DNA of 34,974 nt from Candidatus Arcticimaribacter sp. (GTDB lineage Bacteria > Bacteroidota > Bacteroidia > Flavobacteriales > Flavobacteriaceae), in assembly GCA_011526275.1 (NCBI GenBank), contig WTJP01000115.1, positions 1 through 34,974 on the forward strand, written 5' to 3'. The translations under genes were made by a program, and so were the position numbers. A model generated the notes under the pieces. The model searched no databases. It had not been told where the DNA came from and saw nothing but the letters and a program-made list of their open reading frames with translations. This document shows positions 17,250 through 24,803 of the stretch, in pieces (the stretch's first letter is position 1; each line of letters opens with the position of its first letter).

Positions 17250-17867
17250 TTGCTCCGCCTTCTTGCGGTCTTTCTTCTTTCCACTCCCCTTTTGGGGCAA
17301 AATTCAGTTGTACAGTCTTGGCCTGCAAACGAGATTTCATCTCTGCAGCTTCAGTTACCCTATGCCAACCGCATTGAAATTATTGGCGAAAGCCGAACCA
17401 CAATAGAGGCAGAATATCTCGCCGAAGGGGAATACCAAAACGACTTGCGCTTAAATGCTGTACTTCAAAAAGAGCAATTGATTTTAACCGAACAACTTTC
17501 GCCCAGTTTCAATCCTTATCACGACAAGTTGAGCGCCCACAAAGTCATGGCTAGCACCCTGAAACTAAAAGTTCCAGAAAAAATAGCGCTTTCGCTTGCT
17601 GTAGAAAACGCACAAACCCAACTCACAGGAATAATAAAGCAGCTCGAATTAAAGCAAAACGAAGGAAATGTTTCTTTAGAAAGCGAAGCCATAGAAGGAC
17701 AGGTTTGGACCAATAAAGCCAATATCCAAATCGATGATACCATTCGAGTGGTATTTGCCGCTTCGAAAAAGGGAAATGTAGTGGGTGGATTTACATCAAA
17801 GGAAAAGGCGCGCTTACTGCTGTATTCTAACAGCGGAAATATTTCCCGCCTATCCAAGAGAAAATAA
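17250..17867 (+). CDS. Exported protein of unknown function (DUF4097-like, weak)
   Basis: I do not recognise the family with confidence. Translation from TTG at 17250 gives 205 residues beginning with a clean signal peptide (LRLLAVFLLSTPLLGQ), which supports this start. It lies 2 bp after the stop of the DksA-like gene, and no ATG is possible in between. The mature part is beta-rich, with repeated short strand-turn units around 120-195 (SLAVENAQTQLTG, ELKQNEGNVSLESE, RLLLYSNSGNIS). This pattern is reminiscent of DUF4097/DUF2807 beta-helix proteins. It is probably periplasmic or cell-surface, since no lipobox is seen. It sits between a regulator and lspA, which are direct neighbours in many relatives. 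Confidence 0.7.
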   Translation: MLRLLAVFLLSTPLLGQNSVVQSWPANEISSLQLQLPYANRIEIIGESRTTIEAEYLAEGEYQNDLRLNAVLQKEQLILTEQLSPSFNPYHDKLSAHKVMASTLKLKVPEKIALSLAVENAQTQLTGIIKQLELKQNEGNVSLESEAIEGQVWTNKANIQIDDTIRVVFAASKKGNVVGGFTSKEKARLLLYSNSGNISRLSKRK

Positions 17868-17868
17868 C

Positions 17869-17876
17869 TACTTTTG
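17869..17876 (+). promoter_or_regulatory. -7 box for lspA
   Basis: TACTTTTG matches TAnnTTTG perfectly, starting just after the stop of the exported-protein gene and 15 bp before the lspA ATG at 17892. It overlaps the TTG at 17874 that would give a longer LspA, which supports the ATG as the real start. Confidence 0.45.
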
Positions 17877-17891
17877 AACTTTCGAAAGCCG

Positions 17892-18533
17892 ATGAAGATT
17901 CGATTTCCACACATTACTTTACAAAGCGCAGCCCTAATCATTTTACTGGTTTTAGGGGTTGATCAGGCTTCGAAGTTTTACATCAAGCTCAACTATCCTT
18001 TATCGGTCTATGGGCAAGCTGCCATTGTGGACTGGGGCTTTTTTAAACTCCTTTTTATCGAAAACAAGGGCATGGCTTGGGGGACCAAGATCAATGATAT
18101 TCTTCCTTTTTTAAGTGAAGACGTGGCCAAACTGATGCTCACCTTGTTCCGACTGGTGGCCATCGGTTATTTAGGCTTTTGGCTGTATTCCATTTTAAAG
18201 CGTCAAAGTGCTCCGGCTTTACGCTTAGCTTTATCACTCATTTTTGCAGGAGCCATTGGTAACCTCATTGATTCGCTGTTCTATGGCGTTATTTTCTCCC
18301 ACAGCTATGGACAAGTAGCTACCCTTTTCCCTGAAGAAGGCTATGCAGGCTTTTTCTACGGCCATGTAGTTGACATGTTGCAATTTCCTTTGGCGACTTG
18401 GACCTGGCCCAAATGGCTTCCAGGTATAGGCGGGCAAAGCTATACTTTCTTTGAATATGTCTTCAATGTCGCCGACGCCGCGATTAGTACAGGTGTGGCC
18501 ATTTTACTTTTCTTCAACAAAAGAATTTTTTAA
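17892..18533 (+). CDS. lspA: Lipoprotein signal peptidase (signal peptidase II)
   Basis: LspA is an inner-membrane aspartyl protease that removes signal peptides from prolipoproteins, including the lipoproteins encoded elsewhere in this window. The 213-residue protein has four membrane segments and the motifs VDQASKF (23-29), FIENKGMAWG (55-64), NLIDS (124-128, catalytic Asp127) and NVADAAIS (192-199, catalytic Asp195). About 67 residues separate the two catalytic aspartates, far more than in E. coli; the extra 140-190 region is a Bacteroidota-type periplasmic insert rich in aromatics and Gly/Pro. The ATG at 17892 is preferred over an upstream in-frame TTG inside a promoter-like box. The 3' end shares TTAA with the converging gene. 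Confidence 0.96.
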   Translation: MKIRFPHITLQSAALIILLVLGVDQASKFYIKLNYPLSVYGQAAIVDWGFFKLLFIENKGMAWGTKINDILPFLSEDVAKLMLTLFRLVAIGYLGFWLYSILKRQSAPALRLALSLIFAGAIGNLIDSLFYGVIFSHSYGQVATLFPEEGYAGFFYGHVVDMLQFPLATWTWPKWLPGIGGQSYTFFEYVFNVADAAISTGVAILLFFNKRIF

Positions 18534-19090
18534 TTAAACCGATAAACCTTGGTTGGACTAATGCAATAGTCTAAAGGGATGTCGTTTTCTTCAGCGGGTA
18601 AATGCTCCTCTGGAGGGAAAAAGGAGAGCCCAATTTTTAGGCATGCCTTTGAACAACCCGCTAAAAAACGGTCGTAATATCCCTTCCCATAACCAATTCT
18701 GTTTCCCCTTTTGTCGTACGCCAATAAAGGAACAAAGACCACTTCTAGGGTGTTTACGGGAACTTCTAGCCCTCCCACCGGTTCAGGGATTCCCCAAGCG
18801 TTGGGTCGAATCAGGGTTGCATCGGTCAACAAAATATGCGCTAGACTGTTCTCGGCTTCCATGCGGGGAATAACAACCTGCTTGTCTTTGCCTTGCAAAA
18901 GGGTTAATATCGCTTCAGTGTCCACTTCATTGTGGTGCGCACTGCGCATAAACAAGTGAAAATAGGTTTTCTCCCAAAGGGGTAATTCGAGTAGTCGATT
19001 GGTAATGGACAAACTCAATTCGAGCTGCTCTTCTTCCGATAAAGCGGCACGTAATTTTTTGTAGTGTTGGCGTAGGGTATTTTTGTCCAT
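18530..19090 (-). CDS. 5-formyltetrahydrofolate cyclo-ligase
   Basis: The enzyme converts 5-formyl-THF to 5,10-methenyl-THF with ATP, salvaging folate. The 186-residue protein has the family's N-terminal KxxLRxxYKKLR-like start and the signature GNRIGYGKGYYDRF (129-142), which binds ATP/Mg. VVIPRMEAE (about 72-80) and NAWGIPEP (about 97-104) also match. ATG at 19090 is chosen because the seven residues added by the longer frame are not family-like. The stop overlaps the lspA stop on the other strand through TTAA (18530-18533). It is divergent from uvrC. Confidence 0.93.
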   Translation of the reverse strand: MDKNTLRQHYKKLRAALSEEEQLELSLSITNRLLELPLWEKTYFHLFMRSAHHNEVDTEAILTLLQGKDKQVVIPRMEAENSLAHILLTDATLIRPNAWGIPEPVGGLEVPVNTLEVVFVPLLAYDKRGNRIGYGKGYYDRFLAGCSKACLKIGLSFFPPEEHLPAEENDIPLDYCISPTKVYRFN

Positions 19091-19121
19091 TGCTTGGCAG
19101 CTGCTACACAAAGAAAAGCAT

Positions 19122-19129
19122 TATTTTTG
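19122..19129 (+). promoter_or_regulatory. -7 box for uvrC
   Basis: TATTTTTG is a perfect TAnnTTTG match, 18 bp upstream of the uvrC ATG, in the 57-bp divergent region. A TTG at 19094-19096 is the nearest possible -33 element, but the spacing (25 bp) is longer than usual. Confidence 0.5.
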
Positions 19130-19147
19130 GCTTAGAAGCTTTGTCGC

Positions 19148-20944
19148 ATGGAACACGCCGATCTTTCCGTTCAACTGAAAACCCTCCCCGATAGCCCGGG
19201 GGTTTATCAGTATTACGATACCAAAGGAAACATCATTTATGTAGGGAAAGCCAAAAACCTCAAAAAACGGGTCAACTCCTATTTTACCAAAACCCACGAC
19301 AACCACCGCACCCGCTTGTTGGTGCGCAACATTGTGAACATTGAACACATCGTGGTGGAAAGCGAAATGGACGCTTTGCTGCTGGAGAACAACCTCATCA
19401 AAAAACACAAGCCCCGTTATAATGTTCTGCTGAAAGACGATAAAACCTACCCCTGGATTTGCATCAAAAAAGAGCGTTTCCCGCGCATCTTTGCTACCCG
19501 AAAAATCATCAAAGACGGTTCGGAGTACTTTGGCCCTTACACCAGTATGAAAACGGTGCGCACCTTGTTGGACCTCATCAAAGGCCTCTACCCATTGCGC
19601 ACTTGTAACTATGACCTTTCGGCTGAAAAAATAGCCGCAGACAAATACAAGGTTTGTTTAGAATACCACTTGGGGAATTGCCTCGCACCTTGTGTAGATA
19701 AAATTAGCGCCGAAGACTACGACGAAAACATCAAAGCCATTCGCGCCATCATCAAAGGAAATTTTAAAGACTCTTTGCAGCAGTTTAAACTTCAAATGCA
19801 AAAGCATGCCGAAAACATGGCCTTTGAAGAAGCGCAAAAAATAAAAGAGAAGCTCGATATCCTGCAGAATTATCAAGCGAAATCGACCATTGTTAACCCC
19901 AAGATTTCCAATGTCGATGTCTTTTCGATCATTACCGATGAGGCCTATGGTTATGTAAATTTCTTGCAGCTCTCCTACGGCTCCATTATTCGTTCCCACA
20001 CCATCGAAATCAAAAAGAAATTAGACGAGACTCCCGAAGCCTTACTGCAGTTGGCCATTGTGGAAATTCGTCAGCGTTTTCACTCCCAATCGCCGGAGGT
20101 GTATTTGCCTTTTGCCGTGGATTTAGGGGATAAAATTAAGGTGACCATTCCGCAATTGGGCGATAAAAAACACCTGGTCGACTTGTCTGAACGCAATGCG
20201 AAGTACTTCCGTATGGAGCGGTTTAAGCAAATGCAAATTGTCGACCCCGATCGACACACCAACCGCTTAATGACCCAAATGAAAGCCGATCTTCGCTTAC
20301 ACGAAGAACCGCGACATATTGAGTGTTTTGACAACTCCAACCTACAAGGCTCTAATCCGGTAGCAGCCTGCGTGGTGTTTCGCGATGGGAAACCCTACAA
20401 AAAAGACTATCGCCACTACAACATTAAAACAGTAGTAGGCCCCGATGACTTTGCCTCTATGGAAGAAGTGGTCTATCGCCGTTATAAACGTCTTCAGGAA
20501 GAGGGAGAATCGCTGCCGCAGCTCATCATCATCGACGGGGGGAAAGGACAGCTTTCTTCCGCTTTAAAAAGTCTAGACCGTTTAGGCCTACGCGGGAAAA
20601 TTGCCATCGTTGGTATCGCCAAACGCTTGGAGGAAATCTACTTCCCCCAAGACCCTATTCCGCTTTATCTGGATAAAAAATCAGAAAGCTTAAAGGTGAT
20701 TCAATACCTTAGAAACGAAGCCCACCGCTTTGGAATTACCTTCCACCGCAACAAACGCAGCAAAGGCGCGATTCGTTCAGGACTAGACGCCATTCCGGGG
20801 GTAGGGCCAAAGACAAAAGAAAATCTGCTGAAAAAATTTAAGTCCTTTAAGCGCATCAAGGCTGCTCCCATAGAAGATTTAATTGCACTTCTAGGCGAGA
20901 AAAAAGGGAAACAACTGCACGAGCACCTGCATTCCAACGCTTAA
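19148..20944 (+). CDS. uvrC: Excinuclease ABC subunit C
   Basis: UvrC makes both incisions around bulky DNA lesions in nucleotide excision repair with UvrA and UvrB. The 598-residue protein is complete. It has an N-terminal GIY-YIG nuclease (SPGVYQYYDTKGNIIYVGKA, with GVY 18-20, YVG 31-33, Arg41 and Glu80). A UVR domain lies around 200-235 (QKHAENMAFEEAQKIKEKLD). The RNase H-like C-terminal nuclease includes ECFDNSNLQGSNPVA and IIIDGGKGQL. Helix-hairpin-helix motifs come last (IPGVGPKTKENLLKKF). The ATG at 19148 gives the canonical start. A possible terminator follows at 20962-20988. Confidence 0.97.
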   Translation: MEHADLSVQLKTLPDSPGVYQYYDTKGNIIYVGKAKNLKKRVNSYFTKTHDNHRTRLLVRNIVNIEHIVVESEMDALLLENNLIKKHKPRYNVLLKDDKTYPWICIKKERFPRIFATRKIIKDGSEYFGPYTSMKTVRTLLDLIKGLYPLRTCNYDLSAEKIAADKYKVCLEYHLGNCLAPCVDKISAEDYDENIKAIRAIIKGNFKDSLQQFKLQMQKHAENMAFEEAQKIKEKLDILQNYQAKSTIVNPKISNVDVFSIITDEAYGYVNFLQLSYGSIIRSHTIEIKKKLDETPEALLQLAIVEIRQRFHSQSPEVYLPFAVDLGDKIKVTIPQLGDKKHLVDLSERNAKYFRMERFKQMQIVDPDRHTNRLMTQMKADLRLHEEPRHIECFDNSNLQGSNPVAACVVFRDGKPYKKDYRHYNIKTVVGPDDFASMEEVVYRRYKRLQEEGESLPQLIIIDGGKGQLSSALKSLDRLGLRGKIAIVGIAKRLEEIYFPQDPIPLYLDKKSESLKVIQYLRNEAHRFGITFHRNKRSKGAIRSGLDAIPGVGPKTKENLLKKFKSFKRIKAAPIEDLIALLGEKKGKQLHEHLHSNA

Positions 20945-20961
20945 GCGTTAATTAATATATA

Positions 20962-20988
20962 AAGCGCAGGAGGGCTGCAGGCTTTTTT
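20962..20988 (+). terminator. Possible terminator after uvrC
   Basis: AAGCGCAG (20962-20969) can pair with CTGC (20975-20978) and GCTT (20981-20984) around a GAGGG loop with a 2-nt bulge, followed by a run of T to 20988. The stem is imperfect, so this is a moderate call. It lies 18 bp after the uvrC stop and 14 bp before the next gene. Confidence 0.45.
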
Positions 20989-21001
20989 ATAAATTGCTCT
21001 C

Positions 21002-21817
21002 ATGAAGCTAAATATCACCCGCTTACTACTCGTTTTCTTGTGCTGTTTTGGATGGAACAGTATCCACGGACAAGGCCGTGATTTAAAACCGCAAAGCGAG
21101 GCTCAAAACGCTTTTAAAGACGGAGAATGGTTTGAGTTTAGAATCCACTACGGCGTCTTCAACGCCAGCCGTATTAGTTTAGGAATCACCGCCGATACCC
21201 TAGATCAAGTACCCGTTTTTCACGCCAAAGGTTATGGGCGAACCACTGGTTTAGCCCGCCTATTTTTTAAGGTAGAAGATCATTATCAATCCTACTTTGG
21301 GCAAGAAGACGGCCTGCCCCGCTGGTTTCTGCGCGACATAGACGAAGGTGGATACACCAAAGACCTCGAAATCTTTTTCAATCACAACACAGGAAAAGCG
21401 GTGGTAAAAGACAAGAAAAAGAAAGCCACCAGCGAACACCCCATCAATGAAAACGTACAAGATCTAATTTCGGCTTTCTACTATTTGCGGAATTTCTATG
21501 ATACCTCGAACATTAAAACAGGAGAAGCCATTGAACTCAATATGTTTTTCGATCAAGAGAACTATTTGTTTAAGTTGCGCTTCCTTGGGCGAGAGACCAT
21601 CGATACTGCTTTCGGGAAAGTGCGTTGTTTAAAACTTCGCCCGTTAGTGCAAAGTGGTCGCGTGTTTAGCGAACAAGAAAGTGTGACCCTTTGGGTGAGC
21701 GACGACGCCAATAAAATCCCCGTTAAAATGCGCGCCGACTTGCGGGTGGGTTCCATCGACTGTGACTTGGAAAACTTTAAAAACTTGCAGCATCCTTTTG
21801 AAATTGTACTCAATTAA
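21002..21817 (+). CDS. DUF3108 exported protein
   Basis: The 271-residue protein has a signal peptide (LNITRLLLVFLCCFGWNSIHG, cleavage near residues 23-24) and a mature domain of the DUF3108 type. Recognisable parts are GEWFEFRIHYGVFNASRISL-like N-terminal strands, an FFKVEDHYQSYF segment, DLISAFYYLRNFYD (about 155-168), and FGKVRCLKLRPLV followed by SVTLWVSDDANKIPVKM near the end. DUF3108 proteins are predicted beta-barrel-like periplasmic proteins of unknown role. It lies upstream of an M23 lipoprotein and pgi, an arrangement I recall from other Flavobacteria. No transmembrane segment beyond the signal peptide is seen. Confidence 0.85.
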   Translation: MKLNITRLLLVFLCCFGWNSIHGQGRDLKPQSEAQNAFKDGEWFEFRIHYGVFNASRISLGITADTLDQVPVFHAKGYGRTTGLARLFFKVEDHYQSYFGQEDGLPRWFLRDIDEGGYTKDLEIFFNHNTGKAVVKDKKKKATSEHPINENVQDLISAFYYLRNFYDTSNIKTGEAIELNMFFDQENYLFKLRFLGRETIDTAFGKVRCLKLRPLVQSGRVFSEQESVTLWVSDDANKIPVKMRADLRVGSIDCDLENFKNLQHPFEIVLN

Positions 21818-21881
21818 TGTTGTTGATAAATGCTCTTTTTTGCCCTCGATTCACCCTAAAATCTTTCCGAAATTTGTACTC

Positions 21882-23153
21882 ATGAAACGAACTTCCCTTT
21901 CGTATGCCATTTTAATCTTCAGCGCCTTGCTTCTACTGCTTTCATGCGGTGAAGAAACGGAAACCCCACCAGTAGAAGCGCCCGAGCCTGAAGTGGTCGT
22001 TGAACCCGACATGCGCTACGGTTACGACTTTAATCAATATGAAGCCAAACAACTCAAAATAAAACGCGGCGATACTTTTGGTGCCATCCTAGAACGCAAC
22101 GGAATCGATTACCCCGAGGTGTATACTATTTTACAAGCCATCAAAGGGAAAGTGAGCGTGCGTAAACTGCAAATTGGAAAACCCTACACCTTGTTGTTTT
22201 CCAAAGACAGTGTGCCCACCCCAAAGGCCTTCATCTATCACCCCGATGCTTTGGGCTACAGTGTCATTCAACTGCGCGACAGCATCTACGGGAAGCAGGT
22301 CAACAAACCCATTCGAACGGTTGAGCTAGAAGCGACAGGCGTCATTCAAAGTTCGTTGTATGAAACCATGCTCAACAGTGGATACAACAGCATGCTCACC
22401 TACTTTATGGCCGATGTCTATGCTTGGACCATTGACTTTACCCGCCTAGACAAAGGGGATCGATTTAAAGTAATTTACACCGAAAAGTTTGTCGACGACA
22501 GCATTTCAGTAGGGATAGAAAAAATCAAAGCAGCTTATTTCGAGCACCGTGGAAAAGGATTGTATGCCTATGAGTTTGAAACCGACAGTATTAAAGGCAT
22601 AGTCGATTATTTCGACGACCAAGCGAAAAACTTACGCCGTGCTTTTCTCAAAGCGCCTGTTAAATTTAGTCGGATCTCCTCCCGCTACAACTTAAAGCGA
22701 AAGATTGCCTACTACGGGCGAGTTAAACCGCACCGCGGAACAGATTATGCTGCTCCGGTGGGTACGCCCATCATGGCCACGGCCAACGGAAGAGTGACCA
22801 AGGCAAGTTATACCCGTGGGAACGGAAACTACGTCAAGATTAAACACAACAACACCTACTCTACCCAGTATTTACACATGAAGCGCCGAAAAGTAAAAGT
22901 AGGCCAATACGTCAAACAAGGCGATGTGATTGGCTGGGTGGGCATGACCGGAAACACCTCGGGCCCACACGTGTGCTACCGCTTTTGGAAAAACGGCCGC
23001 CAAGTAGATCCATTCAAACAAAAGCTACCCCAAGCTAAACCCATTTCTAAGGAACTCAAAACCCGCTTTTTTGACCACATTAAAGAAACCGAACAACAGC
23101 TGAACTGTCTCTCTTTTGAAGAAGAAAAGACGCCAATGCTTGCAATGAATTGA
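21882..23153 (+). CDS. M23-family peptidoglycan peptidase-like lipoprotein
   Basis: The 423-residue protein starts with a lipoprotein signal (lipobox LLLSC, Cys22), then a Pro/Glu-rich linker. A LysM- or opacity-protein-like region follows (about 55-115, KRGDTFGAILERNGID), then a second domain, and the M23/LytM domain (about 280-375). Metal-site residues His284 and Asp288 (HRGTD) and His332 (YLHMK) are present. The last HxH motif reads HVC (363-365), so the usual second His ligand is Cys365. M23 enzymes cut peptide cross-links in the cell wall; activity here is uncertain. ATG at 21882 gives the signal peptide, whereas a longer frame would add 40 non-family residues. GAAATTTG at 21869-21876 is one base off a -7 box. 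pgi starts 2 bp after the stop. Confidence 0.88.
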   Translation: MKRTSLSYAILIFSALLLLLSCGEETETPPVEAPEPEVVVEPDMRYGYDFNQYEAKQLKIKRGDTFGAILERNGIDYPEVYTILQAIKGKVSVRKLQIGKPYTLLFSKDSVPTPKAFIYHPDALGYSVIQLRDSIYGKQVNKPIRTVELEATGVIQSSLYETMLNSGYNSMLTYFMADVYAWTIDFTRLDKGDRFKVIYTEKFVDDSISVGIEKIKAAYFEHRGKGLYAYEFETDSIKGIVDYFDDQAKNLRRAFLKAPVKFSRISSRYNLKRKIAYYGRVKPHRGTDYAAPVGTPIMATANGRVTKASYTRGNGNYVKIKHNNTYSTQYLHMKRRKVKVGQYVKQGDVIGWVGMTGNTSGPHVCYRFWKNGRQVDPFKQKLPQAKPISKELKTRFFDHIKETEQQLNCLSFEEEKTPMLAMN

Positions 23154-23155
23154 TT

Positions 23156-24793
23156 ATGACATTACCCAAGATTAACCCAACCACCACTTCCAGTTGGAAA
23201 AAACTTCAAGACCACTTTCAAAACGAAAAAAACAACCGCATCCAAGATCACTTTCAAAACGACCCCAATCGTTTTGAGCAGTTTTCCATTCAATGGGAAG
23301 ATTTTTTGGTGGATTTTTCTAAAAACCGCCTGAGTAAAGAGACCTTAACTTTACTTGAAGAGCTCGCTCATGAAGTTGATTTAAAGGGCGCCATGGAAGC
23401 TTATTTTGGTGGAGAAGCCATCAACCAAACTGAAGGGCGTGCAGTGCTGCACACCGCACTTCGTGCTCCTGAAACTGCACAAATTTATACCGACGGTCTC
23501 GATGTGGTGCCCGAAGTTCACGCTATAAAAGCAAAGATTCGCTCGTTCTGCGATGCCGTTATTAACGGAGAACACAAAGGCTACACCGGGAAAGCGATTA
23601 CCCATGTGGTGAATATCGGAATTGGTGGGTCAGACCTTGGTCCTGCCATGGTTACCGAGGCCTTGGCTTATTACAAAAACCACCTCAACGTACAGTTTGT
23701 TTCCAATGTGGAAGGAGACCATGTACGAGAAGTAATAAAAACATTGGACCCTGAAACGACCTTATTCGTTATCGTTTCCAAAACCTTTACCACACAAGAA
23801 ACCCTAAGCAATGCCACCACCATTCGCCAGTGGTTCCTCACCCATGCGCCTGAAGATGCCGTAGCGCAACATTTTGTGGCAGTATCGACCAACTTGGAAA
23901 AAATCGCTGAGTTTGGAATCCACCCCGACAATGTTTTCCCTATGAAAGACTGGGTGGGCGGACGTTTTTCGCTGTGGAGTGCTGTGGGCTTAAGCATAGC
24001 ATTAGCCGTTGGCCCCGATCATTTCGATGCCCTATTAGCCGGAGCACATAAAATGGACGAGCATTTTAAATCGGCTGATTTTCAAGAAAACATTCCTGTT
24101 GTACTCGCATTGATTAGCGTTTGGTACAACAACTTTTGGGAAGCCGAGAGTGAAGCCATCATTCCCTACACCCAATACCTAAGAAACCTTCCGGCCTATT
24201 TACAGCAAGGCATTATGGAGAGTAACGGAAAAGGAGTGGACCGCAACGGCGAAACCATCGACTACCAAACCGGAACCATTATTTGGGGAGGGTCGGGAAC
24301 TAACGCTCAACACGCCTTTTTCCAGCACATTCACCAAGGCACCAAACTCATTCCGGCCGACTTTATCGGGTTCAAGACGTCCCTTTATGGCGAAGAAGAA
24401 CACCAAAACAAACTCATGGCGAACTTCATCGCTCAAACCGAAGCCTTGATGCGTGGGAAAACCCATGCTGAGGCCGAAAGTGAGTTGAAAAGCAAAGGGC
24501 TTGCTCAAAACGAAATCGACACCTTGACCCCTTTTAAAGTGTTTGAAGGAAACCAACCTACCAACACTTTGTTGATTGACGCCTTAACCCCTGAAAGTGT
24601 GGGGAAACTCATTGCCATGTATGAACAAAAGATCTTTGTTCAAGGAATACTGTGGAATATTTTCAGCTATGACCAATGGGGTGTAGAGCTTGGGAAACAA
24701 CTAGCCAACACCATTCTCAACGATTTAACGGGAGATGAAATAGCAGCACACGACGCTTCTACCACAGCATTGCTATCGCACTTAAAGAAGTAA
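23156..24793 (+). CDS. pgi: Glucose-6-phosphate isomerase
   Basis: Pgi interconverts glucose-6-phosphate and fructose-6-phosphate in glycolysis/gluconeogenesis and also feeds GlmS. The 545-residue protein shows GIGGSDLGPAMV (about 156-167), VSKTFTTQET (about 205-214), catalytic Glu355 in ESNGKGV, His386 in GTNAQHAFF, and Lys514 in GVELGK. ATG at 23156 is preferred over TTG at 23150, which overlaps the M23 stop. Near the N-terminus, QDHFQN occurs twice (residues 18-23 and 30-35), encoded by a 20-bp near-perfect direct repeat. It converges with recJ across a 10-bp gap. Confidence 0.98.
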   Translation: MTLPKINPTTTSSWKKLQDHFQNEKNNRIQDHFQNDPNRFEQFSIQWEDFLVDFSKNRLSKETLTLLEELAHEVDLKGAMEAYFGGEAINQTEGRAVLHTALRAPETAQIYTDGLDVVPEVHAIKAKIRSFCDAVINGEHKGYTGKAITHVVNIGIGGSDLGPAMVTEALAYYKNHLNVQFVSNVEGDHVREVIKTLDPETTLFVIVSKTFTTQETLSNATTIRQWFLTHAPEDAVAQHFVAVSTNLEKIAEFGIHPDNVFPMKDWVGGRFSLWSAVGLSIALAVGPDHFDALLAGAHKMDEHFKSADFQENIPVVLALISVWYNNFWEAESEAIIPYTQYLRNLPAYLQQGIMESNGKGVDRNGETIDYQTGTIIWGGSGTNAQHAFFQHIHQGTKLIPADFIGFKTSLYGEEEHQNKLMANFIAQTEALMRGKTHAEAESELKSKGLAQNEIDTLTPFKVFEGNQPTNTLLIDALTPESVGKLIAMYEQKIFVQGILWNIFSYDQWGVELGKQLANTILNDLTGDEIAAHDASTTALLSHLKK

Positions 24794-24803
24794 TTGAGGG
24801 AGT

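Noticed and set aside
21762..21881. 40-residue N-terminal extension of the M23 lipoprotein
   Set aside because: The extension overlaps the DUF3108 gene, and the ATG at 21882 begins a classic lipoprotein signal.
24200..24556. 118-codon frame antisense to pgi
   Set aside because: It overlaps the catalytic part of Pgi and shows no domain or promoter.
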